Below the pieces are notes generated by a model that worked only from the letters and a program-made list of their open reading frames with translations, had not been told where the DNA came from and did not search any database. Of a stretch of DNA of 64,000 nucleotides, positions 27,259 to 36,791 are shown in pieces. Both the position numbers and the translations under genes were made by a program. The stretch lies in the NCBI RefSeq assembly GCF_006175945.1, contig NZ_VAJL01000001.1, forward strand, positions 4,349,001-4,413,000, in the 5' to 3' direction. Positions within the stretch are counted from its first letter, which is position 1. Each line of letters starts with the position of its first letter. Source of the stretch: Chryseobacterium mulctrae. GTDB lineage: Bacteria; Bacteroidota; Bacteroidia; Flavobacteriales; Weeksellaceae.

Positions 27259-28179
27259 TCAAAAAAGAAAATTCTCAGTCAATCTTTTATCTTCATCCAA
27301 CCTTTCAATCAATTTTTCTAAACCTTCAAATTTAATTTCCTCATGAAGAAAATCTCTGAATTTCACAGTGATTTTTTCGTCATAAATATCTCCTTCAAAA
27401 TCAAGAATGTAAACTTCAACAGTTAGTTTTTCTCCGTTTACGGTAGGGTTGGTTCCTACGCTCAACATTCCTTTATATTGCAGGTTGTTTACAAGAACTT
27501 CAACAATATAAGCACCTTTTTTTGGAAGTAATTTTATATTTTCAGTTTCTATATTGGCGGTTGGATAACCGATAGTTCTGCCTAATTTCTTTCCATGCAC
27601 AACCTTTCCGGAAACAGAGTAGGAGTAACCCAACATTTCATTGGCCTCCAAAATATTTCCTGCTAATAAAGCATTTCTGATTTTTGTAGAGCTAATGTTA
27701 TTTTCGTGGATGTTGATCGCTTCCATTTGCTCTACTTCAAAATCTAATTCTTTAGAAAGTTTTTGAAGCAATTCAAAATTTCCGCTTTTATTTTTACCGA
27801 AAGAATGATCGTAACCTATGATTAAATATTTGACATTTAATTTCTCAATTAAAATCTGACGCACAAATTCTTCACCGGTAAGGTTTCTGAATTCGTCATC
27901 AAATTCTTTTAAAAACAAATTATTGATGCCATATTTCTCCATCAGTAAAGTTTTTTCATCCAAAGTATTAAGAAGTTTCAAGTCTTCATTTGGATTAAAA
28001 ACAAATCTCGGATGTGGCCAGAAAGTAAGAACTGCAGTTTCCAGATGATGGGCAGAGCCCACTTTTTTCAGCTCATCGATGATACATTTATGGCCAAGAT
28101 GAACTCCGTCAAACATTCCCAATGATAACGCCAAAGGCTTTTGAGAGGGATAATCACTAAAATTTCTGAAAACTTTCAA
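27259..28179 (-). CDS. ribF: Bifunctional riboflavin kinase / FAD synthetase
   Basis: The 306-residue protein makes FMN and FAD from riboflavin and ATP. The N-terminal nucleotidyltransferase domain has LGMFDGVHLGHKCII (about residues 20-34) and the later NISSTKIRNALLAG. The C-terminal riboflavin kinase domain has VHGKKLGRTIGYPTANIE (about 193-210). The size is typical for bacterial RibF. The gene converges with the GLPGLI gene, and its start is divergent from atpD. Confidence 0.96.
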   Translation of the reverse strand: MKVFRNFSDYPSQKPLALSLGMFDGVHLGHKCIIDELKKVGSAHHLETAVLTFWPHPRFVFNPNEDLKLLNTLDEKTLLMEKYGINNLFLKEFDDEFRNLTGEEFVRQILIEKLNVKYLIIGYDHSFGKNKSGNFELLQKLSKELDFEVEQMEAINIHENNISSTKIRNALLAGNILEANEMLGYSYSVSGKVVHGKKLGRTIGYPTANIETENIKLLPKKGAYIVEVLVNNLQYKGMLSVGTNPTVNGEKLTVEVYILDFEGDIYDEKITVKFRDFLHEEIKFEGLEKLIERLDEDKRLTENFLF

Positions 28180-28230
28180 GATGAAAAAATTTTGACTGCA
28201 AATATAGTTATAATGTACTTATTAATGTAA

Positions 28231-28297
28231 CAATTTACCAATGTAATAATGTAACAATAAAAATAGACACTTTATTGAGTCATTTATTGGTAAATTG
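28231..28297. repeat. Inverted-repeat element with 12-bp perfect arms
   Basis: CAATTTACCAAT (28231-28242) and ATTGGTAAATTG (28286-28297) are exact complements, with an AT-rich spacer containing AATGTAAT-type repeats. It lies between ribF and atpD. Confidence 0.6.
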
Positions 28298-28348
28298 CTA
28301 GATAGCTAAACTGTTAAAAAAGCATGATAAAAATCTTTTTTTTAGCAA

Positions 28349-29907
<1,559 letters not shown>

Positions 29908-29929
29908 TAAATTAGACATAAGATTTTTA

Positions 29930-29998
29930 GACCTGAGATGAGAGACAGTTTTTGTCAAAAATCTTTTAATCTTCAATCTTTTAATCTTTTAATCTAAA
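29930..29998. repeat. Small palindrome and TTTTAATC repeats between atpD and atpC
   Basis: AAGATTTTT (29930-29938) and AAAAATCTT (29957-29965) form a perfect 9-bp inverted repeat. It runs into several AATCTTTT copies ending just before the atpC start at 30004. A hairpin here could affect atpC translation or transcript ends; that is inference. Confidence 0.5.
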
Positions 29999-30003
29999 TT
30001 AAA

Positions 30004-30288
30004 ATGAATATAAAAATTTTAACACCAGAATACGTAGTTTTTGAAGGAGAAGTAGACTCAGTATTGCTGCCTGGAAAGAATGGTGAATTTCACCTGATGA
30101 AAAACCACGCAGGAATTGTTTCTTCATTATCAAACGGTAAAGTAAAGCTATTTACAAAGTCTGTAGATGAAGCTTATGCTAAAAACTTTACCAAAGAAAA
30201 TGAAAATCAAAACGAAGTTTTTACGTATCCTATAAAAAGCGGTGTTGTAGAATTTAATAATGATAAAGGAATTATCCTTTGCGAATAA
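30004..30288 (+). CDS. atpC: F1F0 ATP synthase subunit epsilon (short form)
   Basis: The 94-residue protein matches the N-terminal beta-sandwich of the epsilon subunit: MNIKILTPEYVVFEGEVDSVLLPGKNGEFHLMKNHAGIVSSL is the conserved start. At 94 residues it lacks the C-terminal two-helix inhibitory domain found in the roughly 135-residue enzymes; short forms of this kind are common in Bacteroidota. It lies 96 bp after atpD and is followed by a strong terminator. Confidence 0.93.
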   Translation: MNIKILTPEYVVFEGEVDSVLLPGKNGEFHLMKNHAGIVSSLSNGKVKLFTKSVDEAYAKNFTKENENQNEVFTYPIKSGVVEFNNDKGIILCE

Positions 30289-30313
30289 TTAAAATCGAAG
30301 CTAAATATATTTT

Positions 30314-30346
30314 CAAAAAAGTGTAACTTTGGTTACACTTTTTTTT
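30314..30346 (+). terminator. Intrinsic terminator of atpDC
   Basis: AAAAAAGTGTAAC and GTTACACTTTTTT with a TTTG loop. Confidence 0.88.
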
Positions 30347-30368
30347 ATGCTTTGTAAAATCTGATTTT

Positions 30369-31199
30369 ATGAAACAAAGTTTAGTCATGTTCTTTACTGT
30401 TTTGGGCTTCATTCTAAATGCTCAAATTATTAAAACGAAAAGAGGGATTGTTAGTTTAGACGGAATTCATGTTGCGAAAATCTCAAGCAAATCTGGAGAA
30501 TATACTTTTATGGATTTGAAGGAAACTCCTATTTTCACGATGGAGTTTGTAGACAAGAGCGTAGTAGATTCTGTACGAGATAGTTATGTGAAGTTGAATC
30601 GTGTATATAACCGCGAAAAAACTTTAGATTTGGATTATATCTCTCCATCCGCATTTTCAGGTGACGAAAAATCTGCAGTTTATACATGCATTAGAGCGCT
30701 GAAAATTATCGATGAAAGAGGAATCAACGTAAAAAACTTAGATGAACTTTTCAAAAACATGCCGAAACGCAAGCTCGATACCAAAACAAAAGAAGCTTAT
30801 ACCATAAGATCTAAAATCGACAGATTAAATATTACCGTCAATAATGTAGGCGAAATTTTAAGCAACGGTGTTCCGGTAGGATATTTCACTAATTTACCTG
30901 TAAGTTTTGGCTCTGATGACACAATTTCAGATAAAACATTTATTGATATTGAAATGTATGATGCTAAAAGTAAGTTGGTTGGGCGATATAGTACAACAAC
31001 GAAAAGAATTACTACAGCAGGCGGAAAAGTTTTTACTTTATACAGAGAAATGTCAGGTCGGGCTTCTATTCTGAAATTTCCTACTTACAAAGCTCTTGCT
31101 GAAAGAATGGCAATTCTTGATCCCAATTTTATTAAAGTTCAGGATAAAATAATTGTTGGTGAAGTGGTAAAAGACGGAGTTGAAAAAGATAAAAAATAA
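30369..31199 (+). CDS. Unknown exported protein, 276 aa
   Basis: An N-terminal signal peptide (SLVMFFTVLGFILNAQ) is clear; the mature 255 residues have no family that I recognise. Features are a Lys-rich N-terminal strand region, a central SAVYTCIRALKIIDERG, and a C-terminal helix with KFPTYKALAERMAILDP. No lipobox, membrane helix or catalytic motif is visible. The gene stands alone between the atpC terminator and a palindromic repeat. Confidence 0.6.
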   Translation: MKQSLVMFFTVLGFILNAQIIKTKRGIVSLDGIHVAKISSKSGEYTFMDLKETPIFTMEFVDKSVVDSVRDSYVKLNRVYNREKTLDLDYISPSAFSGDEKSAVYTCIRALKIIDERGINVKNLDELFKNMPKRKLDTKTKEAYTIRSKIDRLNITVNNVGEILSNGVPVGYFTNLPVSFGSDDTISDKTFIDIEMYDAKSKLVGRYSTTTKRITTAGGKVFTLYREMSGRASILKFPTYKALAERMAILDPNFIKVQDKIIVGEVVKDGVEKDKK

Positions 31200-31227
31200 A
31201 TCTCTATAATTTAAGAAATTCAATAGG

Positions 31228-31282
31228 AACGGGCTTTAGCCCGTTTGATTAAAAAAAGAATTCTAATGGCTTTAGCCAAAAC
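31228..31282. repeat. Paired GGGCTTTAGCCC-type palindromes
   Basis: AACGGGC-TTTA-GCCCGTT at 31228-31245 is followed by TGGC-TTTA-GCCA at 31267-31278. Both have the same TTTA loop. Such paired palindromes look like a small dispersed repeat between convergent genes and might also terminate transcripts. Confidence 0.55.
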
Positions 31283-31313
31283 ATATAAATCCTGAAATTG
31301 TTTTCAAGATTTT

Positions 31314-31592
31314 TTAGCTATCATCTCCAAACCATAAAACACCAATTTTTGTTGGAGTAACGATTACGAAACCATAATCATACCAGTAATTATGACTTAT
31401 TCCTGTCCAAGCTATTAAACTAAATTCATCAATGTTTGTATTATCGATTTTATTTTTTTCCCAAAATGAATTTGTATAAATTTCTTCAATGTTTTCAAGA
31501 TTATTAAGAAAGACTTTTAAATATTCTTTACCTTTTTCCCAAGACATAAAATGCTCATCATATTTTACTTCTTTAATTATTGCAGAAGCCAT
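31314..31592 (-). CDS. Unknown cytoplasmic protein, 92 aa
   Basis: The frame encodes 92 residues, acidic and rich in aromatic residues (FSLIAWTGISHNYWYDYGFVIVTPTKIGVLWFGDDS at the end), with no signal peptide or membrane helix. It is the last of three minus-strand frames behind the radical SAM gene, 53 bp after a 53-aa frame. The composition resembles small immunity-type proteins, but no family was recognised. Confidence 0.5.
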   Translation of the reverse strand: MASAIIKEVKYDEHFMSWEKGKEYLKVFLNNLENIEEIYTNSFWEKNKIDNTNIDEFSLIAWTGISHNYWYDYGFVIVTPTKIGVLWFGDDS

Positions 31593-31645
31593 TATATTAT
31601 TAGCGTCATGAAAGGGTAATTTTTCGAAATTATTTTTATTGATTT

Positions 31646-31807
31646 TTATTGAATCAAAAAATAATTATAATCTTTAGTTGAAAAAATAAAATCTTGAAAT
31701 GGATCATTTTCTATGGTTCGATCAACAATATAGCAAATAACTTCACTAATTTCTTCTCCATAAGAAGTTATATAATGTGATTCAATATTTTTTGTAAGTT
31801 CAATCAT
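31646..31807 (-). CDS. Small unknown protein, 53 aa, coupled to the radical SAM gene
   Basis: Direct translation of the minus strand from the ATG at 31807 gives 53 residues beginning MIELTKNIESHYITSYGEEI and ending TAA at 31646. The start codon lies 3 bp after the radical SAM stop, a spacing typical of coupled translation. No family is recognised; it may be real or a remnant of a longer gene together with the 92-aa frame. Confidence 0.4.
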   Translation of the reverse strand: MIELTKNIESHYITSYGEEISEVICYIVDRTIENDPFQDFIFSTKDYNYFLIQ

Positions 31808-31810
31808 TTT

Positions 31811-34024
31811 TTACAAACTCAAAATAATTCCGTTCTCTTTTAGTTGCTGCATTGGTTTTGAAAACCAAAATAGCTCAAAATCTTCAAAGTTTTCTTCAAA
31901 ATTTACCTTAAGTTGCTGAAGCGTGATACGTTTCGGATTTTCAAAAGTATTTTCAGAAATAATTTTTATCAGCCAATCTGCTTTTTCCTGTTCTAAATCT
32001 ACTTTAACAATGTTGGTTCGTAAATGGAACGTAATTTTCGTATACGTCCATGAGTTCTGTTTTTTTGTTTTTACGTAATTCTCAGCGATTACGTTTTTCG
32101 CTAAAAATATAACTTTAGAATTTCCTTTAAAACTAAATTGATCTTCATCTAACAAACAGTCGTGAATATAATCGGGATGAATAGTTGTTTTCGGAATTTT
32201 AAAATCAAACCAATTCTGCAAAGGAATTTCAAAATTAATTCCGTGCATGAAATTGAACAGAGATTTTTTTAAACCAAAACTAAATTTACTGTGATCGATT
32301 CCGGTTTTGTCTTTGAAATCAATATCATTATTGGCAAACTTAATTTCCTGCTTAATTGGGGTCACGCCAAATTCTTCAGGATTTTGTCCGACTGGAGAAT
32401 GTGCGGTCATTGCAAACTGATGCCAAAAACCACTTTGTAAAATTCCCATTTCAAAAAGCTGACGAACCATTTCCAAAGAATCCACAGTTTCCTGAACGGT
32501 TTGAGTAGGGTAGCCATACATTAAATAGGCATGAACCATAATTCCCGCTTCGGTAAAGTTTTTGGTAACTTTCGCAACCTGATCTACAGAAACTCCTTTG
32601 TCAATTAACTTTAACAATCGATCACTCGCAACTTCAAGCCCGCCAGAAACCGCAACGCAACCCGAAAGTTTTAAAAGAAAGCATAAATCCTGAGTGAAAC
32701 TTTTTTCAAAACGAATATTGGTCCACCAAGTCACCACAAGATTTCTTCGTAAAATTTCCAAAGCAACTTCTCGCATCAGAGCGGGAGGAGCGGCTTCGTC
32801 TACAAAATGAAATCCGGTTTCGCCGGTTGTTTTAATTAATTCTTCCATTCTGTCAACTAAAATTTTGGCAGAAATGGGTTCATAAATTTTTATGTAATCT
32901 AAAGAAATATCGCAAAAAGTACATTTTCCCCAATAGCAACCGTGTGCCATTGTCAATTTATTCCATCTTCCATCGCTCCATAAACTGTGCATCGGATTGG
33001 CAATTTCAATAACTGAAATATATTTATCTAATTGTAAATCAGTATAATCTGGAGTTCCAATTTCTGATTGTTTGTAATCGTGTTTGGTAGAATTATTTTT
33101 ATAGGTAACTTCTTGGTTTTCAATTAAAAAAGTTCTTTTGAAATGAGATTCTTCGCTTTGCTCAGAATGGCAAACATTTTCATAAACTAATTCTAAAGGA
33201 ACTTCACCATCATCTAAAGTAATAAAATCGAAAAATTCAAAAACTCTTTGATCTTTAATTTCTCTTAATTCAGTATTCGGGAAACCACCACCCATCGCAG
33301 TTTTAATGTGCGAATAATTTTCTTTTATAAATTTTGCTGACCGAAAAGCAGAGTATAAGTTTCCGGGAAAAGGAATTGAAAAACATACTAATTTCGGCTG
33401 AACCAGCTCTAATTTTTCATGAAGAATTTTTAAAGTAAAATCGTCAATAAATGTTTGAGAATCATTTAGTTTTGAATATAATTCATCAAAAGAATTGGCA
33501 GATTTTCCTAATCTTTCTGCATATCTGCTAAATCCAAAATCTGAATCTACATTTTCAACAATATAATCGGATAAATCTTCTAAATATAAAGTTGCCAAAT
33601 GCTTTGCTTTATCCTGAAGTCCCATATTTCCGAAAGCAAATTCCATATCATCCAATTGGTTGAATCGGGAAGCTTCGGGAAGAAAATTCATCGAACAGAT
33701 CTGTCTCGCCAAGGTAGGATTTTTATTCTGTAGAAATAAAATAACCTGATCGATTGTTTTTAAATATTCATCTCTTAAAGCAAAAATTCGCTGTGAGTTT
33801 TCCGAAATATTCTTCAGATCAATTTCGGTATCAAAAATTTTCTGAATTCCGTCTTTTGAAAATAACTCCAAAATAACTTCGAGCCCCAAATCAATTTGAT
33901 AGCTTGAAATATTTTTGGTATTAAGAAAACCTTTAATATAAGCTGTCGCAGGATAAGGAGTGTTGAGTTGCGTGAATGGTGGAGTAATAAGAAGAAGATC
34001 TTTCAAAGGAAATTTTTTTTGCAA
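31811..34024 (-). CDS. B12-binding-type radical SAM protein (with embedded repeat)
   Basis: The 737-residue protein has a likely cobalamin-binding-like N-terminal half and a radical SAM core. The cluster motif is HGCYWGKCTFCD (C363, C368, C371; spacing C-x4-C-x2-C), preceded by WNKLTMA. Later core blocks are FHFVDEAAPPALMREVAL, SGGLEVASDRLLKLIDKG and HAYLMYGYPTQT. Such enzymes carry out methylations or rearrangements on varied substrates; the substrate here is unknown. Residues 285-294 read CHSEQSEESH, the translation of a dispersed flavobacterial repeat (33143-33172) sitting in frame in a loop. Two small unknown genes follow. Confidence 0.8.
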   Translation of the reverse strand: MQKKFPLKDLLLITPPFTQLNTPYPATAYIKGFLNTKNISSYQIDLGLEVILELFSKDGIQKIFDTEIDLKNISENSQRIFALRDEYLKTIDQVILFLQNKNPTLARQICSMNFLPEASRFNQLDDMEFAFGNMGLQDKAKHLATLYLEDLSDYIVENVDSDFGFSRYAERLGKSANSFDELYSKLNDSQTFIDDFTLKILHEKLELVQPKLVCFSIPFPGNLYSAFRSAKFIKENYSHIKTAMGGGFPNTELREIKDQRVFEFFDFITLDDGEVPLELVYENVCHSEQSEESHFKRTFLIENQEVTYKNNSTKHDYKQSEIGTPDYTDLQLDKYISVIEIANPMHSLWSDGRWNKLTMAHGCYWGKCTFCDISLDYIKIYEPISAKILVDRMEELIKTTGETGFHFVDEAAPPALMREVALEILRRNLVVTWWTNIRFEKSFTQDLCFLLKLSGCVAVSGGLEVASDRLLKLIDKGVSVDQVAKVTKNFTEAGIMVHAYLMYGYPTQTVQETVDSLEMVRQLFEMGILQSGFWHQFAMTAHSPVGQNPEEFGVTPIKQEIKFANNDIDFKDKTGIDHSKFSFGLKKSLFNFMHGINFEIPLQNWFDFKIPKTTIHPDYIHDCLLDEDQFSFKGNSKVIFLAKNVIAENYVKTKKQNSWTYTKITFHLRTNIVKVDLEQEKADWLIKIISENTFENPKRITLQQLKVNFEENFEDFELFWFSKPMQQLKENGIILSL
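33143..33172 (-). repeat. Dispersed-repeat arm inside the radical SAM gene
   Basis: The plus-strand text TGAGATTCTTCGCTTTGCTC and the following AGAATGGCA match the right arm of the repeat at 48182-48272 (GAGATTCTTCACTTCGCT, then CTGAATGACA). It is in frame and leaves the gene open. Confidence 0.7.
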
Positions 34025-34066
34025 ATTTATTCTAAATCTTTATGAATCTGTTTAGGTTTTGAAAAG

Positions 34067-34131
34067 TTTTGCCACGAATACACAAATATTTTTTTACAAA
34101 TAGTAAACAAATTCGTGTATTCGTGGCAAAA
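34067..34131. repeat. GCCACGAAT inverted-repeat element, copy 2
   Basis: Left arm 34067-34087 (TTTTGCCACGAATACACAAA, then T) and right arm 34111-34131 pair with one or two mismatches around an AT spacer. It lies between the start of the radical SAM gene and the next minus-strand gene. Confidence 0.8.
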
Positions 34132-34141
34132 AAATAAAAAT

Positions 34142-34168
34142 AGAGTGTCCAAAATTTTTGAACACTCA
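34142..34168 (-). terminator. Hairpin after the acyltransferase gene
   Basis: GAGTGT and ACACTC flank an inner CAAAA/TTTTG stem with one mismatch. On the minus strand it is followed by a T-rich stretch, so it may terminate the gene ending at 34182. Confidence 0.5.
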
Positions 34169-34181
34169 TTAGTATTTTAAA

Positions 34182-35456
34182 TTAAATTTCTTTGAAACTT
34201 AAACCTTTTTCAGATAATAATTTTTGCTCCTGCTCTTTGTAGTATCCATTTTTCAATTTGTCATGAATAGCATCAAATGCAGCCAATGTTTCGTTGATTT
34301 CTGCATCGGTGTGAGAAGCGGTAGGAATTAATCTTAATAAAATCATTCCTTTAGGTATTACAGGATAAACCACTACAGATGTAAAGATTCCGTAATTTTC
34401 TCTCAAGTCTTTTACCAACAGAGTTGCCTCTACCGGCGAACCTTGCATCATTACCGGAGTTACACAAGTATTGGTATCACCGATGTTGAAACCTCTTTCG
34501 CTAAGTCCGTTTTGTAATTTTAAGGTATTTTCCCAAAGTTTAGCTTTAATTTCAGGTCTTGTTCTTAGCAATTCCAATCTTTTCAAACCTCCGATTACCA
34601 TTGGCATTGTTAAAGATTTAGCAAAAATCTGAGATCTTAAATTGAATTTTAAATATCTGATGATTTCTTTATCACCTGCGATAAATGCTCCGAAACCAGC
34701 CATTGATTTTGCAAAAGTTGAGAAATAAACATCAATCTGATCTTGACATCCTTGCTCTTCTCCAGCTCCGGCTCCGGTTTCACCAAGAGTTCCGAAACCG
34801 TGTGCATCATCTACTAAAAGTCTGAATTGATATTTAGATTTTAGCTCGCAGATTTCTTTCAGTTTACCTTGTTGTCCTCTCATTCCGAAAACTCCTTCAG
34901 TAATTACCAAAATACCGCCACCAGTTTCTTCTGCAACTTTCGTCGCTCTCTGAAGATTTTTCTCAAGACTTTCGATATCATTGTGTCTGTAAGTAAATCT
35001 CTTACCGGCATGAAGTCTTACACCGTCTACGATGCAAGCGTGAGAATCTACGTCGTAAACAATTACATCATTTCTGCTTACCAAAGCATCGATGGTAGAA
35101 ACCATTCCCTGATAACCAAAATTTAATAAATATGCTGATTCTTTTTGTACAAATTCTGCCAATTCTTTTTCCAGCTGCAAATGCTGATGCGTTTCACCAG
35201 ACATTGCTCTTGCTCCCATCGGATAAAACATTCCGTATTCTGCGGCAGCTTTAGCATCTGCTTCCAAAACTTCAGGATGATTACACATTCCCAAATAGTC
35301 ATTGGCACTCCAGAAAATTACTTCTCTTCCCTGAAACTGCATTCTCGGACCGATAGGACCTTCTAGTTTAGGGAAAATAAAATATCCTTCACCATAATCT
35401 GCAAACTGTCCAAGAGGTCCTGGATTTTCTTTTATTCTTTCAAAAATATCCAACAT
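34182..35456 (-). CDS. PLP-dependent acyltransferase of the AOS family, probable cysteate fatty acyltransferase (or serine palmitoyltransferase)
   Basis: The 424-residue protein belongs to the alpha-oxoamine synthase family, which condenses an amino acid with an acyl thioester. Seen in the sequence are DSHACIVDG (H139, stacking on PLP), VDDAHGFG (D216/D217, H219) and the Schiff-base lysine in STFAKSMAGFG (K250). Bacteroidota members make either sphingoid bases from serine or capnine from cysteate. The neighbouring gene encodes a cysteine-synthase-like enzyme, which favours the cysteate (sulfonolipid) role. Serine palmitoyltransferase remains the main alternative; residues alone do not decide. 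Confidence 0.75.
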   Translation of the reverse strand: MLDIFERIKENPGPLGQFADYGEGYFIFPKLEGPIGPRMQFQGREVIFWSANDYLGMCNHPEVLEADAKAAAEYGMFYPMGARAMSGETHQHLQLEKELAEFVQKESAYLLNFGYQGMVSTIDALVSRNDVIVYDVDSHACIVDGVRLHAGKRFTYRHNDIESLEKNLQRATKVAEETGGGILVITEGVFGMRGQQGKLKEICELKSKYQFRLLVDDAHGFGTLGETGAGAGEEQGCQDQIDVYFSTFAKSMAGFGAFIAGDKEIIRYLKFNLRSQIFAKSLTMPMVIGGLKRLELLRTRPEIKAKLWENTLKLQNGLSERGFNIGDTNTCVTPVMMQGSPVEATLLVKDLRENYGIFTSVVVYPVIPKGMILLRLIPTASHTDAEINETLAAFDAIHDKLKNGYYKEQEQKLLSEKGLSFKEI

Positions 35457-35476
35457 TATATTCGTAATTTTTAAGT

Positions 35477-35513
35477 AAAAAAGCCTTTTGTGAATTACAA
35501 AAAAGGCTTTACT
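35477..35513 (-). terminator. Hairpin with T run between the two PLP genes
   Basis: On the minus strand, AAAGCC-rich arms (plus 35497-35510 and 35480-35491) pair with a small bulge around a five-base loop and are followed by T. It sits in the 75-bp gap between the cysteine-synthase-like gene and the acyltransferase and could terminate or attenuate. Confidence 0.6.
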
Positions 35514-35531
35514 TATATTTGTATTAAAATT

Positions 35532-36569
35532 TTATTTGATGATTTCTGTCTTAAAGACTTCTTCGTAATTGTGGAAACAATTGTTGATGAAACCTTGCTC
35601 AGCCATCCATTTATCACTGTACACTTTGGTAATATATCTCGATCCATGATCAGGGAAGATTAAAACAACCAAATCAGTCTCTGAAAACTGATGAGAATTA
35701 GCATATTGCATTAATCCCTGAGTAACTGCACCGGTTGTGTAGCCTCCCATAATTGCTTCTTTTAATGCAATTTCTCTGGTTCTGTAAGCAGACATTTCGT
35801 CGTTTACTCTTACAAACTCATCGATTTTATCAAAAAGTAGAGCAGAAGGGATTAAGTTTTTTCCCATTCCTTCAATCTGATAAGGATGTACATCTTCTTT
35901 GTGAATTTCTCCTGTTTCGTGGAAACTTTTTAAAATAGATCCGTCTGCATCAACACCGATAATTTTAATATCCGGATTTTTCTCTTTTAAAAATTTTGCA
36001 GAACCTGATAAAGTTCCACCAGTTCCTGTACAAGCAAAAAGGTGAGTGATTTTTCCTTGAGTCTGCTCCCAAATTTCAGGACCAGTTGTATGATAGTGCG
36101 CATCAATATTCAGCTCATTAAAGTACTGATTGATGTATACCGAATTTGGAGTTTCAGCAGCAATTCTTTTAGCTACCTCATAATATGATCTCGGGTCATT
36201 CGCAGGTACATTCGCAGGACATACATAAACTGTAGCTCCAAGAGCTTTCAGATAAGCTATTTTTTCGGGTTTTGTCTTGTCGCTCACTGCCAAAATGCAT
36301 TTGTATCCTTTAATGATGCAAACCATTGCAAGTGAAAAACCGGTATTTCCTGAAGTGGTTTCTACAACTACAGAATCTTCCTTTAATAAACCTTTTTTCT
36401 CAGCGTTTTCTATAATATGAAGTGCGATTCTATCTTTAGTGGAATGTCCAGGATTATATGATTCTAACTTAGCATAAATGGTTGCAGGAATTTCTTTAGT
36501 TACGGTATTTAGTTTTACCAAAGGAGTACTCCCAATCAAGCCAAGAATATTATCGTAAACATTACTCAT
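35532..36569 (-). CDS. PLP-dependent cysteine-synthase-like enzyme, candidate cysteate synthase
   Basis: The 345-residue protein is a fold-type II PLP enzyme. The PLP lysine is K45 in NPGHSTKDRIAL, the substrate loop is TTSGNTGFSLAMV (about 70-82), and the phosphate loop is GTGGTLSG. It is the size and shape of O-acetylserine sulfhydrylase or cystathionine beta-synthase. Cysteate synthase, which makes cysteate from phosphoserine and sulfite for capnine, belongs to this family. It is followed on the same strand by an AOS-type acyltransferase, so I infer a sulfonolipid role; an ordinary cysteine synthase is the alternative. Confidence 0.7.
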   Translation of the reverse strand: MSNVYDNILGLIGSTPLVKLNTVTKEIPATIYAKLESYNPGHSTKDRIALHIIENAEKKGLLKEDSVVVETTSGNTGFSLAMVCIIKGYKCILAVSDKTKPEKIAYLKALGATVYVCPANVPANDPRSYYEVAKRIAAETPNSVYINQYFNELNIDAHYHTTGPEIWEQTQGKITHLFACTGTGGTLSGSAKFLKEKNPDIKIIGVDADGSILKSFHETGEIHKEDVHPYQIEGMGKNLIPSALLFDKIDEFVRVNDEMSAYRTREIALKEAIMGGYTTGAVTQGLMQYANSHQFSETDLVVLIFPDHGSRYITKVYSDKWMAEQGFINNCFHNYEEVFKTEIIK

Positions 36570-36791
36570 TATTTGTTATTTTTCAATAAAAATCTGACCG
36601 CAAAAATACAAAAAAATAAATAATTTTTAAACTTTTAGTCAATTATAAGTTCGCTAATTGTGTAAATAGGTGATTTATTTTTGCTTGCAGCCCACCGAAC
36701 CAGACAAAAACCACGCCATAATTTTTAAATTTTGTTAAAATTAATTTAAACTAATCTAAAAACCCTATTTTCGCATAATTGATTTTATACT

